DNA of 64,000 nt from positions 4,992,001-5,056,000 of the forward strand of contig NC_002678.2 in the NCBI RefSeq assembly GCF_000009625.1, given 5' to 3'. Of this stretch, positions 58,087 through 64,000 are shown one piece after another. The first letter of the stretch is position 1, and each line of letters begins with the position of its first letter. This DNA comes from Mesorhizobium japonicum MAFF 303099 (lineage in GTDB: Bacteria > Pseudomonadota > Alphaproteobacteria > Rhizobiales > Rhizobiaceae). Made by a program: the position numbers and the translations under genes. The notes beneath the pieces are model-generated. The model did not search any database, had not been told where the DNA came from, and was given only the letters and a program-made list of their open reading frames with translations.

Positions 58087-58610
58087 TCGAGTACGATGAG
58101 GTCGTACTTGTCGAGTTTGTCGAGCATCGAGGGGAGACTGAGCTCGCGGCGAGCGGCCTGAAGCTTCTGCACCATCTCGGTGGTTGTGGAAAACAGGACG
58201 CGGCGACCGGCATCGATGAGGGCGTGGCCGATGGCGGCAATCACGTGAGTCTTGCCGGTGCCGCTCTGACCAAAAATGAGGATGTTGCCGCCGCTTTCGA
58301 TCCAGCCTTCGCCCGTAGCCAGGGAAAGCAAATGGGGCTTTCGGATTCCGGAAGGGAAGTCGAAATCGAAAGTGGCGAAGGTCTTGCCGGCAGGCAAGCC
58401 GGACTGTTCGCGATGGCGCTGGATACGTCGAGAGGCGCGCTCGGCCATCTCGATCTCGAGCAGGCAGGCGAGAAGGTTGGCCGCGGGCCAGCCATCGCGA
58501 TCGGCCGTGTCGGTCAGATGCTTCCAGTTGCGGCTGATGCTGGGCAGGCGCAGTGCCGACAGCAGGGTGGGCAGCACGGCGGCGGCCTGATCCTTGGTCC
58601 TGCTCATCAC
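58087..58610 (-). pseudogene. istB: istB of the second IS21-type element, N-terminal part
   Basis: Has the Walker A loop ILIFGQSGTGKTHVIAAIGH and runs to DKYDLIVLDS, the Walker B region, where the RIT element begins. The start overlaps the istA stop by four bases. Confidence 0.93.
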
Positions 58611-60112
58611 AGCACCTGTGCGTTGGCGAGCAAATGGTTGTACCCGGCGAAATCGGGCGGCGGGATGGTGACGTCGACACGGCTTCTGACCGTGGGCAGG
58701 AACTCGCTCTTCAGCTTGGCGACATTGGGGAGTTTGCCTCTATCGAGCGCGGCCTCGATACGCAGGGCCAGAGCATCGACGCAGTTGCCGTTGGCGGCAA
58801 TATCGAGGAGAGCGACCATGTCGCGGCAGGCCTGCCGGGCATCGAGCGCGGCATCGAGCGCCTGCCATGCCCGGGTATAGGCATGGGTGGGGAACAAGGC
58901 ATTGCGGTAGACCAGATAGCGCAGGGCCTGGGGCTTGCGCTTCAGGTTGCCGATGAAGTGCCGGAAATCGATATTGTGTCCTCGCTCCGCATGTTTGACG
59001 CGGACCCGGTCGGCGGTCATCACCTGGTCCGGCCCGAGGAAGAACTCAACCCGGTCATCATAGAGATGGGCATGGAGGCGGTAGCCGATGAGGCGCGAGG
59101 GTACCGAATAGGTGACACGGTCGACGCTGATGGTGCTGTTGCGCGTGACGTCTGCGCTGACCAGGGTAAAATCCGTGGTTCGCTTCGGCGGCAGCGACTT
59201 GAGTACGCGGCGCTCATCATCCACGAGCCTGGCCCGGCGTCGGTTCTGCTTGGCCACCTCCTGATCGACGAAGCGGCGGTAATCCTCGATGCTGGGGAAA
59301 TCGCGGCTGCTCCGGCGGCGCAGGGCCTGATCGAGCCGTCGCTTCAGGTGGCCATTGGGAGCTTCGATTGAACCGTTCTCATGGGCGACACCTTTGTTGT
59401 TGCGCGTCGGCGTCATGCCATAATGTCGGCACAGCGCTTCATAGTTGCGGGTGAAATCACGCTGGGCGTCGGCGTCGAGGTTCTTGTAGGCGGCCGATAA
59501 CGAGTCGCTGCGGAGCTCGGCGGGTACGCCTCCCAGCTTCCACAGCGCATCCTGCAGATGCTCGGACAGAGCGGTGAAGCTCTCTCCACCCAGCACGACC
59601 GCTGAATCCTCCCAGCCGCTGCTGGCGAGGCGAAAATGAAAGAGGCGATGGTCGAAGCGCTGGCCGGCGATGGTGACATGCAAATCGTCAGCGACGGTGA
59701 AATCCAAGAGGCCTTGCCGGCCGATCTCGTGATGCTGTGGGAAGAAGATCTCCTTCTCGCCCCCATTCAGGGCTCGCCACCGGGCAATCCGGCGCTCGAG
59801 GGTCCGCCTGACGCCATCGGGGACGGCGGCCTCCCCGAACTCGTCCTGCACAGTCTCGAAAATGGTGACGGAGAGGATGCCTGCGATCTTCAGCAGCTCC
59901 TCCACGCGTGGCCATATCTGTTCGAGGGGGTCAGGCCGGGTACGCCAGTGCCGCTCGCGCTTCTTCTGGGATGGCAGCTGCGGATTCTTGTCGATCCGGC
60001 GTGCACTACGTTCGCTGATACCGGCCTTGGCCGCCGCAACGGCCTGGGTGTGGTGACGACGCTGAGACATGTAACGATGTACCTGTTGATCGGTGATGTG
60101 GAGGCCAGGCAT
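58607..60112 (-). CDS. istA: IS21-family transposase IstA (second element)
   Basis: The 501-residue transposase starts MPGLHITDQQVHRYMSQRR with its helix-turn-helix (AVAAAKAGISERSARRID) and has the DDE core in [29 protein letters not shown] and HENGSIEAPNGHLKRRL. It is clearly related to but distinct from the first IstA (roughly half the residues shared by eye), so the two elements are different IS21 members. Intact. Confidence 0.95.
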   Translation of the reverse strand: MPGLHITDQQVHRYMSQRRHHTQAVAAAKAGISERSARRIDKNPQLPSQKKRERHWRTRPDPLEQIWPRVEELLKIAGILSVTIFETVQDEFGEAAVPDGVRRTLERRIARWRALNGGEKEIFFPQHHEIGRQGLLDFTVADDLHVTIAGQRFDHRLFHFRLASSGWEDSAVVLGGESFTALSEHLQDALWKLGGVPAELRSDSLSAAYKNLDADAQRDFTRNYEALCRHYGMTPTRNNKGVAHENGSIEAPNGHLKRRLDQALRRRSSRDFPSIEDYRRFVDQEVAKQNRRRARLVDDERRVLKSLPPKRTTDFTLVSADVTRNSTISVDRVTYSVPSRLIGYRLHAHLYDDRVEFFLGPDQVMTADRVRVKHAERGHNIDFRHFIGNLKRKPQALRYLVYRNALFPTHAYTRAWQALDAALDARQACRDMVALLDIAANGNCVDALALRIEAALDRGKLPNVAKLKSEFLPTVRSRVDVTIPPPDFAGYNHLLANAQVL

Positions 60113-60321
60113 CGGTACCTATCGCTGCTATGCTCGATAGGTTCCGATACCACCACTCGACGCGCCCCGATCAGAGCCCCTCGCAGGGGCTTGTGTCGCG
60201 CCCGCCCGTCAGACCCGCTCTCCGGTCGGGGCTCCGCCCCTCCCTACGACCGGGCCCGACGGGCGATCCCACCGGCCATCATAGTCGTCGCTGGACCGGC
60301 CACCGTAGTTGTCGCCGCGCA

Positions 60322-60490
60322 GTCCATCCCAGGCATCAAACTCAGCGACTGGGTAGAGCACCGTTTTGCCGATCTTGACGAAGCTAGGCCCAACGCGCAT
60401 TGAGCACCAGTTTCTCAACGTGCCGAGAGAAATCTCCCCACGATAGCGTTCTGCCATTTCGTCTGGTGTCAGAAATTTGACCGGATCCAT
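60322..60490 (-). pseudogene. 5' part of a small helix-turn-helix (excisionase/AlpA-like) gene split by IS21
   Basis: The frame starts MDPVKFLTPDEMAERYRGEI and continues SLGTLRNWCSMRVGPSFVKIG, TVLYPVAEFDAWDG, a MerR/AlpA-like helix-turn-helix as in excisionases. After GATGGAC it runs into IS21 sequence. The remaining codons are at 54052-54120. Before insertion it encoded 76 residues. Confidence 0.88.
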
Positions 60491-60894
60491 GAGCTACTCC
60501 TCTGTAGCGGCCATGAGCCAAAGGCCCATGAACGCTGAACGCATGCCACGAACTGAGGTTCAGCGGTCGCGTCACGGCTTGGCCAGGAGACGAACAACTG
60601 CTCATGCTCGTTCACGGCATCAGATGGATTGCGGTCGGCTTTGATGGAAGTGCCCGCCGGTCATCGTCGTAATAGCGGACACAAAGGGCGGCAAATCGGT
60701 CGGGAGGCACTTGAGTGTGTCTTGCAAAGCGGGTCGGATGTACGTCAGGCGGTCTGTTTGCCGCAATGCGTGCTTTCGACCCGCTTCAAGCCCGAGGCTA
60801 TAAACAATTGGCGCGATCCACATTGGCCAACAATGGCTTGTGATAGAAAGTGATTGATTGGGGGTGTAAGTGCGACTCCACATGGGCAACAAGA
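60491..60894. other. Intergenic stretch
   Basis: No recognised gene between the helix-turn-helix gene and the GlxA-type regulator; frames of up to 90 codons show no homology. Confidence 0.5.
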
Positions 60895-62049
60895 TCAAGC
60901 GTTTTGAGCGTGTTTCCTCACGTGGCAGGCTGCAAGGCCGCCCTGAGCAACATTCCCAGTAGGTCGGGCGGCAGGCCCGTTCCGCCGGCGTTCTACGGCT
61001 TCCGAGCGAGCCTCCCTTGGAGTCATTCCATAATTCTCGCGATATGCCTTTGAAAAGTGTGAGGCCGAGATGAAACCACAGGCCATCGCGATCTCAACGA
61101 CCGGGAGTTGCGAGTTCACGATCAGCAAGTGCGCGCGCTCAAGTCTCATCTCAAGATAGTATCGTGCAGGCGAACGTCCGATTTGTTTCGAAAAGATGCG
61201 CTCAACTTGGCGCCGAGACAAACAGTTCGAGGCAGCCATGTCTTCAAGCGCTACTGGCTCGTCGAGATTCCTCTCCATCTGCTCGATGATCTTCAACAGG
61301 CCCTCATGGTGAATGGCCGCGCCTGCATGCCGAGGGAGTCTCTGACGATCTCCAGGTTGACGGACCCTCATAGCGGCGGCCTTCTCGCACACCCGGCTGG
61401 CAATGGAGGTATCATAGTCCTCTATGACAAACTGCACGAACATATCGAAAGCAGCATCCCCACCTGAGCAGGAGTACGTGTCACCATCGATCTCAAAAGC
61501 AGATTGAACCGCAGTGACACCTGGAAATTGCTCGACGAATGAAGGGAACTGTTCCCAGTGCACTGCGCATCTTCGTCCATCTGCCAGACCAGTCTGCGCG
61601 ATGCTGAAGACCCCGCTTGCGATTCCAACCAGACACAGTTTTCTAGCCCGGCAGTCCCGCAACCAGCTATTCAGGGCCCGATTAACGGCAAGGGGGTGGC
61701 TACCCCCGCAAATTACCGCGACCGAAGGGAACGAGCCCATTCTGCCACGAAGGCCGCGTTCCTCCTTGAGCGACGTATCGACGGAGATCGTAAGTCCGCT
61801 GTTCGATCTTACAGGGTGTCCGTCGTCAGATACAACTCGCCAAGCGTAGCTCTCTGTTTCAAGCACTTCGTTGGCGAGCCGTAGGGCCTCTACTGCAGAC
61901 GAAAAAGCCTGTAGTGAAAATCCAGGCCACAGATAGAGACTGAACAGTCGTTTTGCCACCTTCATCTTTAGAATCTCAACGCCTCTCGGAGGGCCTGGAG
62001 CCCGTCCGACTTTGGTTCTGAGGCCCTTTGGGTCGAAAAGGCCTCGCAT
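60895..62049 (-). CDS. GlxA-family AraC-type transcriptional regulator
   Basis: The protein has about 384 residues (an internal ATG at 61965 would give 356). The N-terminal half is a DJ-1/PfpI-like sensor domain (LFSLYLWPGFSLQAFSSAVEALRLAN; CGGSHPLAVN; DGRRCAVHWEQFPSF). The C-terminal half is an AraC helix-turn-helix pair (LEDMAASNCLSRRQVERIFSK; VVEIAMACGFISASHFSKAYRENYGMTPREAR). This family includes GbdR-like regulators of glycine betaine and sarcosine catabolism. It lies 30 bases downstream of soxG on the same strand, so control of the sox genes is likely. Confidence 0.92.
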   Translation of the reverse strand: MRGLFDPKGLRTKVGRAPGPPRGVEILKMKVAKRLFSLYLWPGFSLQAFSSAVEALRLANEVLETESYAWRVVSDDGHPVRSNSGLTISVDTSLKEERGLRGRMGSFPSVAVICGGSHPLAVNRALNSWLRDCRARKLCLVGIASGVFSIAQTGLADGRRCAVHWEQFPSFVEQFPGVTAVQSAFEIDGDTYSCSGGDAAFDMFVQFVIEDYDTSIASRVCEKAAAMRVRQPGDRQRLPRHAGAAIHHEGLLKIIEQMERNLDEPVALEDMAASNCLSRRQVERIFSKQIGRSPARYYLEMRLERAHLLIVNSQLPVVEIAMACGFISASHFSKAYRENYGMTPREARSEAVERRRNGPAARPTGNVAQGGLAACHVRKHAQNA

Positions 62050-62078
62050 CAGATGCAACTCTTGCGACAGACGCTCAC

Positions 62079-62603
62079 CTATCGAAACCCAGCGCTGACC
62101 CTTGTGAGATCATCCCAAAGGCTTTCCGCGAAGCTCCTGAGCACAATTAGTTCGAAGGAGTCGCTGCCGATGCGGGTGATGTGCGCGGCGATGTGGCCGA
62201 TCAGGGTTGTTGCTGATTGGCCGACGCGAAAAGACTCGGCAGAAAGGTCGATGGCCGTACCCGTTGATAGGATGCGCTCGGATTGTCTGCCGTCGATGCG
62301 GATACGGACGCGGCCGCCGCTCTGGTCGACGCCTGTCGCGCGCGGTTCGAGCATCTCGAACAAGGCCTTCATAGAGGAATACGTCATCGGCTCGTCGCCA
62401 ACGATAAACCACTGCCCTGGCGAAACGGCATGGACGTGGCCTTTGCCAAGTCCGACCAGGAAGGATGCCAGGTCCTGTTCTCGGGGCGCGGCAAGCACAT
62501 GGACGATCGCGCCTTCGGGTAGCGCCTTCATGGCGAAGGCGTCTGAGCCCTGCAGTGGTTCGGTGCTGATCGCAGGGCGGTGGATGAGATCGAATTCAGA
62601 CAT
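62079..62603 (-). CDS. soxG: Sarcosine oxidase gamma subunit
   Basis: The 174-residue subunit of the heterotetrameric sarcosine oxidase starts MSEFDLIHRPAI and has the GcvT-like features SPGQWFIVGDEPM and DQSGGRVRIRIDG, then LSTGTAIDLSAESFRVGQSATTLIGH. The complex demethylates sarcosine to glycine with transfer of the one-carbon unit to folate. The start overlaps the soxA stop by eight bases. Intact. Confidence 0.93.
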   Translation of the reverse strand: MSEFDLIHRPAISTEPLQGSDAFAMKALPEGAIVHVLAAPREQDLASFLVGLGKGHVHAVSPGQWFIVGDEPMTYSSMKALFEMLEPRATGVDQSGGRVRIRIDGRQSERILSTGTAIDLSAESFRVGQSATTLIGHIAAHITRIGSDSFELIVLRSFAESLWDDLTRVSAGFR

Positions 62604-64000
62604 GGAGCTTCTCGTTTGCTGGATCGAAGAAGACCGGATTGCACAGGCGTGCAGCGGTGAATTCCTTGCTCAGGCCATTCCACACCATCACCTCTTCGCC
62701 ATGTCTGGCATGGCCGCTCTTCACTAGCGCCAAACCGATGGTAGAGCCGACATGCGGTGAGAAGCCACTCGACGAGACGTAGCCCTGGTCGTTCTCAAGG
62801 GTCGGCGCGGCGTCCTTGGCGAGAATGTGCGAGCCGGTGCGGAATGTGGTCGCGGGGTCGAGCGGCACGACGCCGACAAGGCTCGGACGATCCTGGGCCA
62901 ACAGGCCCTCGCGACCGAGCATTGCCTTGCCGATGAAATCCGGCTTGGCCGTCGACACCATCTTGGCGAAGCCGAGATCCGACGGGATTACCGTGCCGTT
63001 GATCTCGTTATGCGTCACATGGCCCTTCTCGATGCGCAGCACGCTGAGGGCCTCGACGCCATAGGGCTGGATGCCATGTTCCTTGCCTGCCTTGAGAACG
63101 GCGTCGGCGACGCTCTCGCCATAGCCGGCCGGCACGGCAAGTTCGTAAGCCAGTTCGCCCGAGAACGAGATACGAAACAGGCGGCCATGCAGCCGGCCGC
63201 CGAACAGCGAAACTTCCCTTGCCGCAAGAAAGGGGAAGGCAGTGTTGGAAATATCATCATCGACGATTGCCTGCAGCGTCGCGCGCGCCTTTGGCCCGAC
63301 CACCGACATCTGTGCCCATTGGTCCGTGACCGAGGCGAGCCGCACGTCGAGCTCCGGCCACAGCACCTGGGCGCAGAATTCGAGATGCGTCATGACGCCG
63401 GCGGCATAGGCGGTGGTCGTCGTCATGAAGAAGCGATCGTCAGCCAGGCGGCTCGTCGTGCCATCATCATAAATGAAGCCGTCCTCGCGCAACATCAGGC
63501 CATAGCGCGCCTTGCCGACCGGCAGTTTCAGGAAGACGTTCGAATAGACCCGATTGAGGAACTCCGCCGCATCCTTGCCGCAGACCTCGATCTTGCCGAG
63601 CATGGAGACGTCGCAGATGCCTACATTCTTTCGAACGTTCACGACCTCGCGGTCGACGCTCTGTCGCCAGTTAGTTTCACCCGCGCGCGGGAACCAAGAC
63701 GAGCGGTACCAGAGGCCGGTCTCGACGAAGACCGCGCCGTGCTTCTTGGCCCAGTCATTTAGAGGCGACTTGCGCACCGGCTGGAAATGATGGCCGTGAT
63801 GCGGACCGGTCAACGCGCCGAAGCTGATTGGGGTGTAGAAGGGCCGGAAGGTCGTCGTACCGACTTCGGCCGGAGAGACGCCACGCGCTTCTGCCAGCAG
63901 GCCTATTGCGTTGACATTGGAGAGCTTGCCCTGGTCGGTGGCCATACCGGACGTGGTGTAGCGCTTGGCAAGTTCGACATCGCCATAGCCTTCCTGAACT
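62596..64000 (-). CDS. soxA: Sarcosine oxidase alpha subunit, C-terminal part (runs off the right edge)
   Basis: The visible 467 residues contain the end of the dinucleotide/FAD region (ELAKRYTTSGMATDQGKLSNVNAIG) and then the GcvT-like folate-binding half: PISFGALTGPHHGHHFQPVRKSP, FLNRVYSNVFLKLPVGKARYGLM, SGELAYELAVPAGYG, HVTHNEINGTVIPSDLG and SSGFSPHVGSTIGLALV. It is the large subunit of sarcosine oxidase, whose full length is near 1000 residues. The frame is open to 64000, so the rest lies outside. Confidence 0.95.
   Translation of the reverse strand, partial: VQEGYGDVELAKRYTTSGMATDQGKLSNVNAIGLLAEARGVSPAEVGTTTFRPFYTPISFGALTGPHHGHHFQPVRKSPLNDWAKKHGAVFVETGLWYRSSWFPRAGETNWRQSVDREVVNVRKNVGICDVSMLGKIEVCGKDAAEFLNRVYSNVFLKLPVGKARYGLMLREDGFIYDDGTTSRLADDRFFMTTTTAYAAGVMTHLEFCAQVLWPELDVRLASVTDQWAQMSVVGPKARATLQAIVDDDISNTAFPFLAAREVSLFGGRLHGRLFRISFSGELAYELAVPAGYGESVADAVLKAGKEHGIQPYGVEALSVLRIEKGHVTHNEINGTVIPSDLGFAKMVSTAKPDFIGKAMLGREGLLAQDRPSLVGVVPLDPATTFRTGSHILAKDAAPTLENDQGYVSSSGFSPHVGSTIGLALVKSGHARHGEEVMVWNGLSKEFTAARLCNPVFFDPANEKLHV

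Larger units (their letters stand above)
54114..60328. mobile_element. IS21-type element (second) with 7-bp target duplication, carrying a RIT insertion
   Basis: GTCCATC is present at 54114-54120 and 60322-60328. The element between (54121-60321) starts with TG and ends with CA. Its ends are related over about 55 bases (left TGTAGCGCGACGATTAAGG and on to ATGATGGCCGGTGG; right, complement, TGCGCGGCGACAACTACGG and on to the same block). It encodes istA (58607-60112) and an istB split by a RIT element. Confidence 0.93.

Noticed and set aside
62827..63762. 311-codon plus-strand frame opposite soxA
   Set aside because: It lies wholly inside the clear soxA coding region on the other strand and has no recognisable domain.

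Overview
The window is accessory DNA of a Mesorhizobium-type symbiosis island, an integrative and conjugative element (ICE) of the ICEMlSym kind. The main evidence is the set of Nod-factor genes (a nolO-like carbamoyltransferase, nodB, two nodD copies, nolL, nod boxes), laid out as I recall the Mesorhizobium loti island, and a conjugation block in the order DUF736 gene, rdfS, traF, virB1-like gene, rlxS. No database search was possible, so the genus is an inference. Much of the DNA is gene remnants and nested insertion sequences, as expected of an old, rearranged island.

Layout. 0-12 kb is the nodulation region: the 3' part of a nolO-like gene, a MocR regulator beside a decayed methionine gamma-lyase-like gene, nodB behind a nod box, a PaiB-like protein, a LysE exporter, a TIM-barrel protein, then nodD, nolL and nodD. 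The ancestral nodD / nod box / nodA arrangement is present three times in different states of decay, and no intact nodA lies in the window. 11.5-14 kb has nifQ and rpoN remnants around an MFS exporter. 15.5-21.3 kb holds the excision and transfer genes, with an IS110-type transposase gene inserted between the virB1-like gene and rlxS.

21.3-31 kb is a defence-type cluster: a four-gene ubiquitin-like conjugation operon (ubiquitin-like protein, E2, JAB peptidase, E1) of the Bil/Bub kind; a DUF1403 gene coupled to an orphan scpB-like gene and followed by an unknown protein with CxxC motifs; and a two-gene short Argonaute system (DUF4365/APAZ nuclease plus short pAgo) of the SPARDA type. 31-45 kb has a decayed metH piece, a MATE exporter, histidine decarboxylase, a GlnT-type glutamine synthetase, an alanine racemase, an MmgE/PrpD protein and an M24-fold hydrolase, separated by transposon debris.

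45.3-60.3 kb is two sets of nested insertions that can be taken apart to the base or nearly so. An ISNCY-type element with a 9-bp target duplication contains an IS21-type element, whose istB is split by a serine-recombinase element. Further right, a small helix-turn-helix gene is split by a second IS21-type element with a 7-bp target duplication, whose istB is in turn split by a recombinase-in-trio (RIT) element with 68-bp inverted repeats. An AT-rich methyltransferase gene sits between the two sets. The right end (60.9-64 kb) carries a GlxA-type regulator, soxG and the 3' part of soxA for sarcosine (glycine betaine) catabolism.
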